Shown here in pieces: positions 17,339 through 25,550 of a stretch of 64,000 nucleotides of DNA (positions within the stretch are counted from its first letter, which is position 1; each line of letters opens with the position of its first letter). The notes beneath the pieces are model-generated. The model searched no databases and was not told where the DNA came from. It saw only the letters and a list, made by a program, of their open reading frames with translations. A program made the translations under genes and the position numbers. Source of the DNA: Streptomyces sp. YS415 (GTDB lineage: Bacteria > Actinomycetota > Actinomycetes > Streptomycetales > Streptomycetaceae); the NCBI RefSeq assembly GCF_023544665.1, contig NZ_JAMJFL010000019.1, positions 62,001 to 126,000 on the forward strand. Direction: 5' to 3'.

Positions 17339-17689
17339 ATGGAGGGAGTTCCGGAACCACACGCAGGATGGACGTTCCTGACCAATCACGCCCGGGTCCT
17401 GGCCGCCATCGCCGACGACCGCAATGCCCGCATCCGCGATATCGCTGTGCGCTGCCGGCTCACCGAGCGGGCCGTACAGAAGATCATCGCCGACCTGGAA
17501 CAGGCGGGGTATCTCTCGCACACCCGGGAGGGACGCAGCAACACCTACCGCATCGATCCCAGCAAGGTTCTGCGCCATCCGGCGGAGGCCGGCGTGACGG
17601 TGGCGTCGCTGCTCTCACTGCTCGCCCAGGACGAGGCCGACCGCACGGGAATGCCTCAGTCGGCCTCGACGTCCAGGGGCAGCGAGTAG
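17339..17689 (+). CDS. Winged-helix transcriptional regulator
   Basis: 116 aa. A winged helix-turn-helix spans residues about 12-75: NHARVLAAIADDRNARIRDIA, recognition region RCRLTERAVQKIIADLEQAGYL, wing HTREGRSNTYRID. This is the MarR/Lrp-like DNA-binding fold with no ligand domain. It lacks a ribosome site and is probably leaderless. Its 3' end overlaps the converging GNAT gene by 34 bp. Targets unknown. Confidence 0.75.
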   Translation: MEGVPEPHAGWTFLTNHARVLAAIADDRNARIRDIAVRCRLTERAVQKIIADLEQAGYLSHTREGRSNTYRIDPSKVLRHPAEAGVTVASLLSLLAQDEADRTGMPQSASTSRGSE

Positions 17690-18141
17690 CGCAGCTTCTC
17701 CGTGGCCCGCGCGCCGAGCCGGTCGTAGAACCTGATCGCGTCGGTGTTCCAGGCCGGCGTCTGCCACTGGATCCGGCCGAGTCCGCGGGCCCGTGCGTCC
17801 GCGACCACCGCGGCCATGAGCATCGGGCCGATGCCCAGGCCGCGGTGGCCGGACCGGAGGAACAGGCAGTCCATGAGGAGGTACTCGTCGCCGTCCCAGG
17901 TGGACACCTCGGGGGCGCAGGACGCGTAGCCGACGATGTCGCCGTCGCCGAGATCCGCCACGAACACGGACAGGCGCGGCGGCTGCGCCTGCCCGAACAG
18001 CAGTGTCTCCAACCGCCGGGCCAGGTCTGCGGGCGGCGGCAACGCCTTCTCGTAAGCGGCGTGTTCGGCCGCGAGGCCGGCGACGTCGGGCAGATCCGCG
18101 GGCCGTGCGGGGCGCACGCGCGGGGCTGCGGTGGCGGTCAA
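17656..18141 (-). CDS. GNAT-family N-acetyltransferase
   Basis: 161 aa from the TTG at 18141, which overlaps the stop of the upstream gene as TTGA. Conserved GNAT elements: VRPARPADLPDVAGLAAEHAAYE, the beta-4/beta-5 region YLLMDCLFLRSGHRGLGIGPML (acetyl-CoA pyrophosphate loop RGLGIG), and WQTPAWNTDAIRFYDRLGA. The layout resembles the diamine/thialysine acetyltransferase subgroup. Substrate unknown. Confidence 0.8.
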   Translation of the reverse strand: MTATAAPRVRPARPADLPDVAGLAAEHAAYEKALPPPADLARRLETLLFGQAQPPRLSVFVADLGDGDIVGYASCAPEVSTWDGDEYLLMDCLFLRSGHRGLGIGPMLMAAVVADARARGLGRIQWQTPAWNTDAIRFYDRLGARATEKLRYSLPLDVEAD

Positions 18142-18659
18142 CGGACCTCGCCCGCCAGCACATCGGCCCGCCAAGCAGTCAGCCGGGCCTCCATGTCGCC
18201 CTCCCCGTCCAGCACCTGGCGGCTGAACGCGTCCCGCTCATGGGCCAGTACGGCGGCCTCCCACACACAGGGCGCGAGACCCGTACGGCCGGGCCGCAGC
18301 GCGTCGAAGTCCCCGGCGGGGCCGGTGAAGACGGCGAGGTCGGACATGTAGCCCTCGATCCAGGTGTGCACGAGGACGTAGTCGCCATCACCGCCTGCGT
18401 GCAGCAGCACCACGGACAGGCCCAGGGAGCCGCGCAGTTGCGCCATCGCCAGATGATCGGCGGCGATCCGCAGCGCCGCGCGTGCGTCCTGTTCCGTCAC
18501 CGCGCGTCCGGGCGCCTCGATCGCGTAGGCCTTCACGGCGTGCCCGGCGACCTGGTGGCTGCCCAGCGGGCGAACGGCGCGGGCGTGGTGAGCCTCGGCC
18601 AGGGCGAGCAACCCGTTCGCGTGGGCGGGGGTCCGCTCTTCGTCTATGTCCGTCACCAC
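18138..18659 (-). CDS. Hypothetical protein coupled to GNAT gene
   Basis: About 173 aa if started at the GTG at 18659 (an ATG at 18686 is also possible; longer starts would run into the divergent lipoprotein gene and code a Pro-rich sequence). It has an alpha/beta pattern (YVLVHTWIEGYMSDLAVFTGPAGDFDALRPG, PCVWEAAVLAHERDAFSRQVL) but no family I can name with certainty. The 4-nt overlap with the GNAT gene suggests joint expression. Confidence 0.65.
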   Translation of the reverse strand: MVTDIDEERTPAHANGLLALAEAHHARAVRPLGSHQVAGHAVKAYAIEAPGRAVTEQDARAALRIAADHLAMAQLRGSLGLSVVLLHAGGDGDYVLVHTWIEGYMSDLAVFTGPAGDFDALRPGRTGLAPCVWEAAVLAHERDAFSRQVLDGEGDMEARLTAWRADVLAGEVR

Positions 18660-18757
18660 ATCATCATGCCTTGCCCCTGGCCCCATCAGAAGGTGCCGGT
18701 GAGCGGGGGTGCGGCCTCGGTTACTCTGTGCCGCCGGGTTGGTGAGGGGAGATCGAA

Positions 18758-19402
18758 GTGGTGGGGCGTCGAGCGGCCTGTGCTGCGGTGCTGGTCGTGT
18801 TGGTGGCGGGATGTTCGTCGGGGGCGGGGGACAACGGGCCGACACCGTCGGACGGTTCGTCCGCGCCGCGGGCAACGGCAGCCGCCGTGCCCAGCGGGGG
18901 CTCCCTCGGCGGGGCGGGCTCGCCCTGCGCGTTGCCGGTCACCTTCGACATCGCCGAGGAGTGGAAGGCGGAGGCCGTCGGCGGTGACGGCGAGGTGTCG
19001 CAGGAGATCGCCGACGCGGTACTGCGTCAGGGCCCGGTCGCCCTGGTCTGCGAGGTCGACGCCAAGCCGGCGGGCAGCATCGGCTTTCTGCGGGTGTGGA
19101 CCGGCGAAGCGGGCGACGACGACGCCCGTACCGTCCTGGAGGCCTTCGTGGCCGCCCAGGGCGAGGTGAGCAAGGAGAAGTACGGCAGCTTCACCGCGGG
19201 AGGTCTCACCGGTGCGGAAGTGACGTACCGGTACGACGACGAGTTCCTGGAGGAGAGCAAGGAGGAAAGGGCCCTTGCCGTCGTCACCGCACAGGGGCCG
19301 GTCGTCCTGCACCTCGGCGGACTGGACACCGAGGAGCACCGGGCGATGCTCCCGGCCTACGAACTGGCCAGGAAGACCCTGCGCCCGGGCAGCAGCCAGT
19401 AA
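18758..19402 (+). CDS. Secreted lipoprotein of unknown function
   Basis: 214 aa from a GTG with gaggggaga upstream. N-terminal signal ends in the lipobox L-V-A-G-C (C19). A Ser/Gly/Pro linker leads to a compact domain beginning CALPVTFDIAEEWKAEAV, with two further Cys (one in CEVD) that could pair. Streptomyces carry several such lipoproteins; no role is known. Ends facing the beta-glucosidase gene. Confidence 0.75.
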   Translation: MVGRRAACAAVLVVLVAGCSSGAGDNGPTPSDGSSAPRATAAAVPSGGSLGGAGSPCALPVTFDIAEEWKAEAVGGDGEVSQEIADAVLRQGPVALVCEVDAKPAGSIGFLRVWTGEAGDDDARTVLEAFVAAQGEVSKEKYGSFTAGGLTGAEVTYRYDDEFLEESKEERALAVVTAQGPVVLHLGGLDTEEHRAMLPAYELARKTLRPGSSQ

Positions 19403-19405
19403 CGC

Positions 19406-19437
19406 GTGAGGCCGCGCCCGCGCCGGCACGGCCTCAC
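19406..19437. terminator. Hairpin terminator between convergent genes
   Basis: Perfect 9-bp stem (gtgaggccg at 19406-19414, cggcctcac at 19429-19437) between the lipoprotein stop and the beta-glucosidase stop. No T-run, as usual for high-GC actinobacteria. Confidence 0.7.
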
Positions 19438-19443
19438 CGCCCG

Positions 19444-20799
19444 TCAGGCGTGCGTCTGCCGGTGCAGGCGGATGATGTCGGCGTAGCGCAGACCGCTCGA
19501 CTTCATCGTGCGCTTCTGGGTCGCGTAGTCGACATGGACCAGGCCGAAGCGCTTGTCGTAGCCGTAGGCCCACTCGAAGTTGTCGAGCAGGGACCATGCG
19601 TAGTAGCCGGCCAGCGGCGCTCCCTTGCGCACGGCGCGGGCGCAGGCGGCGACATGCTGCTCCAGGTACCGCGTGCGGTCGGGATCATGGACGCTGCCGT
19701 CCGGCGCGACCGTGTCGGGGAAGGCCGAGCCGTTCTCCGTGACGTACAGCGTGCGGACGCCGTAGTCGTCGGTGAGGCGCATCAGCAGGGCTTCCAGGCC
19801 GTCGGCGTCGATCTGCCAGTCCATGCCGGTGCGCGGCACGTCGGGCAGCCGGACCTCGCGGGCGTACGGGACCGGGCCCTCGGGGTCGTCGGTGACGGTT
19901 GCCGGGAAGTAGTAGTTCAGGCCGTGCCAGTCGAGCGGTGCGGCGATGGTGTCCAGGTCGCCGGGGCGCTCGGGGAGGTCGACGCCGTACAGCTCGCGCA
20001 TGTCGGCGGGGAAGCCGCGGCCGTAGACGGGGTCGAGCCACCAGCGGTTGCTGTGGCCGTCCATGCGGGCGGCGGCCGCGATGTCCTCGGGGCGGGTGGA
20101 GGCGGCCTCGACGGTGGAGTGGTTGGTGACCAGGCCGATCCGGGCGCCGGGGGCCGCCGCGCGGATGGCCTGGGTGGCGAGGCCGTGCCCGAGCAGCAGG
20201 TGGTACGAGGCCTGCACCGCCGCGGTGAGGTCGGTCAGGCCGGGCGCCATCCGGCCTTCCAGATGGCCGATCCAGGCCGAGCACAGGGGCTCGTTGAGGG
20301 TGGCCCACTGGGTGACGCGGTCGCCGAGGCGGGTGGCCACGGCGGCGGCGTAGGCGGCCAGGTGCTCGGCGGTGTCGCGGACGGTCCAGCCGCCGCGGTC
20401 CTGGAGGACCTGGGGCAGGTCCCAGTGGTAGAGCGTGATGCTGGGGTTGATGCCCGCCGCGAGGAGGGCGTCGACGAGTCGGTCGTAGAAGTCCAGGCCG
20501 GCCGCGTTGACCGGGCCGTCGCCGCCGGGGACCACACGGGGCCAGGCCAGGGACATGCGGTAGGCGTCGACGCCGAGGCGCCGCATCAGGGCCACGTCCT
20601 CGGGCCACCGGTGGTAGTGGTCGCAGGCCTCGTCGCCGTGGTCGTCGTTGTCGACCTTCCCCGGGGTGTGGGAGAAGGTGTCCCAGATGGAGGGCGAGCG
20701 GCCGTCTTCGGCGACGGCTCCCTCGATCTGGTAGGCGGAGGTCGCCGTGCCCCAGCTGAAGTCGTCGGGGAAGGCGGCGAGGTCTATCGGTTCGGGCAC
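19444..20799 (-). CDS. GH1 beta-glucosidase
   Basis: 451 aa, the normal GH1 length. FPDDFSWGTATSAYQIEGA opens the barrel; the acid/base Glu is in ATLNEPLC and the nucleophile Glu in YVTENGSAF; the C-terminal YYAWSLLDNFEWAYGYDKRFGLVHVDY is intact. No signal peptide, so it hydrolyses imported oligosaccharides in the cytoplasm. Last gene of the block SBP-permease-permease-GH1, 30 bp after the second permease, so the substrate is probably a beta-linked glucooligosaccharide. Confidence 0.93.
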   Translation of the reverse strand: MPEPIDLAAFPDDFSWGTATSAYQIEGAVAEDGRSPSIWDTFSHTPGKVDNDDHGDEACDHYHRWPEDVALMRRLGVDAYRMSLAWPRVVPGGDGPVNAAGLDFYDRLVDALLAAGINPSITLYHWDLPQVLQDRGGWTVRDTAEHLAAYAAAVATRLGDRVTQWATLNEPLCSAWIGHLEGRMAPGLTDLTAAVQASYHLLLGHGLATQAIRAAAPGARIGLVTNHSTVEAASTRPEDIAAAARMDGHSNRWWLDPVYGRGFPADMRELYGVDLPERPGDLDTIAAPLDWHGLNYYFPATVTDDPEGPVPYAREVRLPDVPRTGMDWQIDADGLEALLMRLTDDYGVRTLYVTENGSAFPDTVAPDGSVHDPDRTRYLEQHVAACARAVRKGAPLAGYYAWSLLDNFEWAYGYDKRFGLVHVDYATQKRTMKSSGLRYADIIRLHRQTHA

Positions 20800-20829
20800 A
20801 GAGAAAACCTCTCTGGGTCGGGGCAGGCG

Positions 20830-21693
20830 CTACTTGACGGCGCCGGCCGTCAGGCCGGTGACGAGGTAGCGCTGCAGGAGCAGGAAGCCGGCGACGACGG
20901 GCAGGCTGACGACGAGCGAGGCGGCCATGATCTGGTTCCAGTACACGTCGTTCTGGGTGGAGTAGCCCTGGAGCCCGACCGCGAGGGTGCGGGTGGTCTC
21001 GTTGGTCATGACGGAGGCGAAGAGGACCTCGCCCCAGGCGGTCATGAACGCGTAGACGGCGACGGCGACGATGCCGGGGATCGCGGCCGGCACGACGACC
21101 CGGAACAGGGCGCCGAGCGGCCCGCAGCCGTCGACCTTGGCCGCCTCGTCGAGATCCTTGGGGACCGAGTCGAAGTACCCGATCAGCATCCAGATCGAGA
21201 ACGGCAGCGAGAAGGTCAGATAGGTGAGGATCAGGCCGCCGCGGGAGCCGAACAGGGCGATACCGGTGGCGTTGCCGATGTTGACGTAGATGAGGAAGAG
21301 CGGCAGCAGGAAGAGGATGCCGGGGAACATCTGGGTGGAGAGCACCGTGACCGTGAAGACGCGCTTGCCGCGGAAGCTGTAGCGGCTGACCGCGTAGGCC
21401 GCGAACACCGCGATGGTGACGGAGCAGACGGTCGCCGCGCCCGCCACGATCAGCGAGTTCATGAAGTAGTCGGCCAGCGGCACCGTCTCCCAGATGTCGA
21501 AGTACGGGCGGACGGTGAGTCCCGAGGGCACCCACTGGAACTTCCCCGACACGTCCTCCAGCGGCTTCAGCGAGCTGGAGATCATCACGTAGACGGGCAG
21601 CAGCACGAAGACCGTCAGCAGGGTGAGGAAGATCCGGCGGCTCCACAGGAAGGACTGCGGGGCGGCCATCGGCGAGCGGGCCGGCCTAGACAT
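20830..21693 (-). CDS. Carbohydrate ABC permease, MalG/CUT1 type
   Basis: 287 aa with six membrane helices. The EAA loop is clear: DLDEAAKVDGCGPLGALFRVVVPAAIPGI. The start overlaps the end of the upstream permease by 8 bp. Forms the membrane channel with the MalF-type partner; the ATPase is not encoded here, which is usual in Streptomyces where a shared MsiK-like ATPase serves many CUT1 systems (family knowledge, not shown here). Confidence 0.92.
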   Translation of the reverse strand: MSRPARSPMAAPQSFLWSRRIFLTLLTVFVLLPVYVMISSSLKPLEDVSGKFQWVPSGLTVRPYFDIWETVPLADYFMNSLIVAGAATVCSVTIAVFAAYAVSRYSFRGKRVFTVTVLSTQMFPGILFLLPLFLIYVNIGNATGIALFGSRGGLILTYLTFSLPFSIWMLIGYFDSVPKDLDEAAKVDGCGPLGALFRVVVPAAIPGIVAVAVYAFMTAWGEVLFASVMTNETTRTLAVGLQGYSTQNDVYWNQIMAASLVVSLPVVAGFLLLQRYLVTGLTAGAVK

Positions 21694-22699
21694 CGGTGGC
21701 CTTCCTTCCGCGGGAGGTGAGCGCGAGGTAGACGCCGGTCACCATGAGCAGGAACAGCAGCAGCAGGACCGACATCGCGGAGCCCGTGCCGAAGTTCCAG
21801 GTCTGGAACGAGGACTGGTAGATGTGCAGCGAGATGAGGTCCGCCGCCTCCGGTGCCGCCCGGCCGAACAGGACGAAGGGCGTGTTGAAGTCGTTGAACG
21901 TCCACAGGAACAGCACCAGCACGAGGACCTGGTTGACCGGGCGCAGGGACGGCAGGGTGATCCGGCGGATCTGCTGCCAGACGCCGGCCCCGTCGAGCGC
22001 GGCCGCCTCGTACATCTCACGGGGAATGTTCTGCAGCCCCGCCATGATGATGAGGAAGGCGAACGGCCAGCCCTTCCAGACCGAGACGACGAGCAGCGTG
22101 ATGAAGCTGTTCTCGCCGATGAGCCAGAAGGGCGGCGAGTCGGTGAGCCCGAGCTGGTCGTGGATCACGTGGTTCACCAGGCCGTTGTCCCGCTGGAACA
22201 TGAACGCCCAGGTGATGACGGCCGCGTAGACCGGCAGGGCGTACGGGACCAGGAAGATCGTGCGGAGCAGTCCGCGGCCGCGGAAGGACTCCTGGAGGTA
22301 GATCGCGGCGGCCGCGCCCAGCAGCCAGCACAGGCCGACCGAGAGCGCGGTGAACAGACAGGTCGTGACGAACGACTTGAGCAGGGCCTCGCCGACGGGT
22401 GCGTCGAAGTCGAGCGCGATCTTGTAGTTGTCCAGGCCCGCCCAAGGGGCGGTGCCCCAGTCCCGGATGTGGAACTGGGTGAGCTCCCTGAAGCTGACCA
22501 CGATGCCGATGACCATCGGCACCAGGTGGACCAGGAGTTCCAGGAGCAGTGCGGGCAGCAGGAGCAGATACGGCAGGGACACCTGGCGCAGCCGCCCGGA
22601 GCGGCGCTTGCGGGGCGCCGCTCCGGGGTCCTGCTTCGGTGCCGTTCGTTCGCCGGTGCCGTAGGCAGCGGTGGTGGTCATGGAGCTGTCCGTGGTCAC
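21686..22699 (-). CDS. Carbohydrate ABC permease, MalF/CUT1 type
   Basis: 337 aa from a GTG at 22699 that overlaps the binding-protein stop (GTGA); an ATG six codons later is possible. Six to seven helices start at YLLLLPALLLELLVHL. EAA loop: IPREMYEAAALDGAGVWQQIRRITLPSLRPV. Pairs with the MalG-type permease downstream. Confidence 0.92.
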   Translation of the reverse strand: MTTDSSMTTTAAYGTGERTAPKQDPGAAPRKRRSGRLRQVSLPYLLLLPALLLELLVHLVPMVIGIVVSFRELTQFHIRDWGTAPWAGLDNYKIALDFDAPVGEALLKSFVTTCLFTALSVGLCWLLGAAAAIYLQESFRGRGLLRTIFLVPYALPVYAAVITWAFMFQRDNGLVNHVIHDQLGLTDSPPFWLIGENSFITLLVVSVWKGWPFAFLIIMAGLQNIPREMYEAAALDGAGVWQQIRRITLPSLRPVNQVLVLVLFLWTFNDFNTPFVLFGRAAPEAADLISLHIYQSSFQTWNFGTGSAMSVLLLLFLLMVTGVYLALTSRGRKATDV

Positions 22700-24012
22700 G
22701 AGGCGGGCATCTGCTGCTGGGCCTTCTCGAGCTTGGCGCGCACCGATTCGGTGGTGACCGCCCGGCCCGCGGCGGCGTCGGCGAAGAGCTCCTTGACGGC
22801 GGTGCCCACGACGGTCTCGAACTGCGACTCCTCGGGCACCTGGGGCAGCGCGGAGGCGCTGGTGGCGAGGGTGTCGCGCAGGACGGCGAGCGCCGGGGTG
22901 TTGAACGCCGGGTCCTCCTGGGCGGACTTGACCGGCGGGATGGAGCCGTAGGCGGTGTTGAGGACCTTCTGCTCCTCGTCGCTGGTCAGGAACTTCACGA
23001 ACTTCTTGGCACCGTCGATGTTCTTGGTGTTCTTGAAGACGGCGAGGTTGATGCCGGCGACCATGGAGTTGGTGCTGGTGCCCTCGCCGGGGGTGCCGGA
23101 CTGGACGGGGGCGGGCGCCACGCCCCACTCGTCGTCCTTCATGCCCTGGGCCTTGAAGGTGGCCGAGGCGGTCTGCCACAGCACCATGGCCGTCTTGTCC
23201 TTGGCGAAGTCGCTGAGGGACTGGTTCTGCGCGTACTCCGCGTTCCCCGGCGCGATGATCTTGTCCTTGGCCATCAGGTCGACGTACTGCTTGACCGCCG
23301 CCACGGCGCCGTCGGAGGTGAAGTCGGGCTTGCCGTCGGGGGTGAAGAAGTCCGCGCCGTGCTGCTTGCCGAGGACGAACACCTGGTGGATGTTGTTGGA
23401 GAGGTTCGAACCCTCGGCGCCGAGCGCCCACTTGCCGTCCTTGGACAGCTTCTTGCCGATCTCGGCCATCTCGGCCCAGGTGGCCGGGGGCTTCTCGATG
23501 CCCGCGTCGGCGAACATCTTCTTGTTGTAGTAGAGCGCGTAGGCCATGGAGTACAGCGGTACGGCGGCGGGGTCCTGGCCCTGGACTCCGGTGGAGCCGA
23601 GCGCGGAGTCGACGAAGCGGTCCTTGCCGCCGATCGCCTCGAAGTTCTTCGCGTCCCAGGGCAGCAGGGCGCCGGTGGCCTGGAGGGAGGCGCTCCAGGT
23701 GTTGCCTATGTTCAGGACGTCGGGTCCCTGGCCGGAGGTGGTGGCGGTGAGGATGCGGTTGAGCAGGTCCGACCACGGCACCACCTCCAGCTTCACCTTG
23801 ATGCCGGTCTCCTTCTCGAACTTGTCGAGTTCGGGCTGGAGGACCTTCTTGTCCACCTCCAGGCTGGCGCCCTGGTTGGAGGCCCAGTACGTGAGTGTCT
23901 TGGGCTTGTCGTTGGAGCCCTCCGAGCCGCTCGACCCCCCGCCGCAGGCGGCCGACGTGAGGACGAGCGAAAGGGTGACGGCGCCGATGGCTGCGACTCT
24001 GCTTCTGCGCAT
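22696..24012 (-). CDS. Sugar-binding lipoprotein of CUT1 ABC transporter
   Basis: 438 aa. Lipoprotein signal with lipobox T-S-A-A-C (C23) and a Gly/Ser linker. The mature domain has the family-1 solute-binding pattern (TYWASNQGAS, GQGPDVLNIGNTWSASL, PLYSMAYALYYNKKMF, GINLAVFKNTKNIDGAKKFVKFL). First gene of the importer-GH1 operon and divergent from the ROK regulator, so probably the main target of that regulator. Likely ligand: beta-glucooligosaccharide, by context. Confidence 0.92.
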   Translation of the reverse strand: MRRSRVAAIGAVTLSLVLTSAACGGGSSGSEGSNDKPKTLTYWASNQGASLEVDKKVLQPELDKFEKETGIKVKLEVVPWSDLLNRILTATTSGQGPDVLNIGNTWSASLQATGALLPWDAKNFEAIGGKDRFVDSALGSTGVQGQDPAAVPLYSMAYALYYNKKMFADAGIEKPPATWAEMAEIGKKLSKDGKWALGAEGSNLSNNIHQVFVLGKQHGADFFTPDGKPDFTSDGAVAAVKQYVDLMAKDKIIAPGNAEYAQNQSLSDFAKDKTAMVLWQTASATFKAQGMKDDEWGVAPAPVQSGTPGEGTSTNSMVAGINLAVFKNTKNIDGAKKFVKFLTSDEEQKVLNTAYGSIPPVKSAQEDPAFNTPALAVLRDTLATSASALPQVPEESQFETVVGTAVKELFADAAAGRAVTTESVRAKLEKAQQQMPAS

Positions 24013-24099
24013 GACTTCAGTAGGCCTTCCGGGAAGGAGCGACTGTCGCCTGCGGGGGTCCGGAGCCGGTGCCCCGCATGCGGACCCGTCCCCCCACGG

Positions 24100-24122
24100 C
24101 TTAATTTAGGACGTGAGTTAAG
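24100..24122. promoter_or_regulatory. Candidate ROK operator in divergent promoter
   Basis: Imperfect inverted repeat cttaattta (24100-24108) / tgagttaag (24114-24122), spacer 5 nt, 7 of 9 positions matching. It is the only AT-rich island between the binding-protein gene (minus) and the ROK gene (plus). Two further ttaag/ctaag-like pieces follow (to about 24134). Placement fits autoregulation and repression of the transporter operon. Confidence 0.5.
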
Positions 24123-24196
24123 CGTCAAGCTAAGATCGCGTCAAGAGCCTTGGCGCAGGTGGATTGCGGCCGGGGCCGCGAGACGAGGGAGCAGGG

Positions 24197-25501
24197 GTGA
24201 CAGTGCGCAGCGGTCGTACGGTACGTGACCTGCGGCGGGAGAATCGCACCGCCGTGCTGCAACGGCTGTACTTCGACGGACCGCTGAGCCGGTTCGCACT
24301 CGGGCCCGCCACCGGACTCAGCTCCGGTTCGGTGAGCAACGTGGTTTCCGAGCTGATGGCCGAGGGTCTGGTCGAGGAGGCCGGCAGCGTCGACTCCGTC
24401 GGCGGCCGCCCGCGCACCCTGCTGCGGGTCAGCCCGCACAGCGGCCACATGATCGGCATCGACGTGGGCGAGACACGGGTCCGCATCGAGCTGTTCGACC
24501 TGGCCCTGACCGAGCTGGCCCGTCTGGAGAAGCCGCTGGCCACCGACGGGCCGCGCCGCGTCGACCGCTACGACGTCGATGTCGTCGTACGTCATCTGCG
24601 CGAGGGCATCGCCGAGGTGCTGGAGATGACCGGGATCAGCGCGCAGGGGCTGCTCGGGGTCGGGATCGGCGTCCCGGGCATCGTCGCGCGCACCCCCGGG
24701 GACGGCGCCATCGTGCACGGGCAGACCATCGGCTGGGACGCGGTGCCGCTGGAGCGGTATCTGCGGGAGTCGGGGCTGCTGCCCGAGACGGTGCCGTACT
24801 ACGTCGACAACGGCGCCAAGACGCTCGGCCAGGCAGAGATGTGGTTCGGCGCCGGGCGCGGCGCGCAGAGCGCGGCGGTGGTCCTGTTCGGCTCCGGCGT
24901 CGGGGCGTGCGTGGTCTCCGGCGACATGGGTCCGGGCCGGGCCGTGGAGTGGGGGCACCTGACCGTACGGGTCCGGGGTCGGCGCTGCCGCTGCGGCGCA
25001 CAGGGCTGCCTGGAGGCGTACGCGGGGGCCGAGGCGTTGCTGGAGCGGTGGGCGGAAGCCGGGGGCCGGCCGCCCGCGGGAGTGGACGAGGAGACCGCCC
25101 TGACCGCCATGCTCGCCGCCGCCTATCCGGCCGAGGGCCCCGCCGACGAGACCGCCCTGACCGTCCTGGAGGAGACCGCCGAGTACCTGGGCGCGGGCTT
25201 CTCCGACCTGATCAACCTGTTCCAGCCGGAGCGGATCCTGGTCGGCGGCTGGGCGGGGCTGCAACTGGGCCGCCGTTTCCTCGATGCGGTACGGTCGCAC
25301 GCCACGGCCTACTCGCTGCGGTACCCGGCCTCGCACGTCCGCATCGACCTGGGCACGCTCGGCCCGGACGCGGTCACCGTCGGCGCCGCGATCCTGCCGC
25401 TCGCCGACTTCTTCGCCCGGGGCGGGCGGCCCGTGGAGTCGGAGCCGAAGGAGCCGAATCCGGCGTGGCAGACCAACCTCCAGGACCGCGCCGCCCAGTG
25501 A
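24197..25501 (+). CDS. ROK-family sugar-responsive transcriptional regulator
   Basis: 434 aa from the GTG at 24197 (gagggagcagg just upstream). N-terminal winged HTH (NRTAVLQRLYFDGPLSRFALGPATGLSSGSVSNVVSEL), then the ROK ATPase-like domain: IGIDVGETRVRIELFD, GVGIGVPGIV, and VEWGHLTVRVRGRRCRCGAQGCLEAYAG, the zinc-binding C-x-C-G-x-x-G-C-x-E motif. ROK repressors respond to sugars and control uptake genes. It is divergent from the transporter-GH1 operon. Confidence 0.9.
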   Translation: MTVRSGRTVRDLRRENRTAVLQRLYFDGPLSRFALGPATGLSSGSVSNVVSELMAEGLVEEAGSVDSVGGRPRTLLRVSPHSGHMIGIDVGETRVRIELFDLALTELARLEKPLATDGPRRVDRYDVDVVVRHLREGIAEVLEMTGISAQGLLGVGIGVPGIVARTPGDGAIVHGQTIGWDAVPLERYLRESGLLPETVPYYVDNGAKTLGQAEMWFGAGRGAQSAAVVLFGSGVGACVVSGDMGPGRAVEWGHLTVRVRGRRCRCGAQGCLEAYAGAEALLERWAEAGGRPPAGVDEETALTAMLAAAYPAEGPADETALTVLEETAEYLGAGFSDLINLFQPERILVGGWAGLQLGRRFLDAVRSHATAYSLRYPASHVRIDLGTLGPDAVTVGAAILPLADFFARGGRPVESEPKEPNPAWQTNLQDRAAQ

Positions 25502-25506
25502 GTGGC

Positions 25507-25544
25507 CCTCCGGGCCGGGTGCGGTGACGCCCCCGGCCCGGAGG
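25507..25544. terminator. Hairpin terminator between convergent genes
   Basis: Perfect 13-bp stem (cctccgggccggg at 25507-25519, cccggcccggagg at 25532-25544), 12-nt loop, between the ROK stop and the stop of the F5/8C protein gene. Confidence 0.8.
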
Positions 25545-25550
25545 AACCGG

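Noticed and set aside
17291..17578. 95-aa minus-strand frame across the winged-helix gene
   Set aside because: Opposite strand of a frame with a clear HTH and a near-consensus promoter.
18660..18875. Long start of the hypothetical gene at 18875
   Set aside because: The extra sequence is Pro-rich and overlaps the divergent lipoprotein gene, whose signal peptide and ribosome site are clear.
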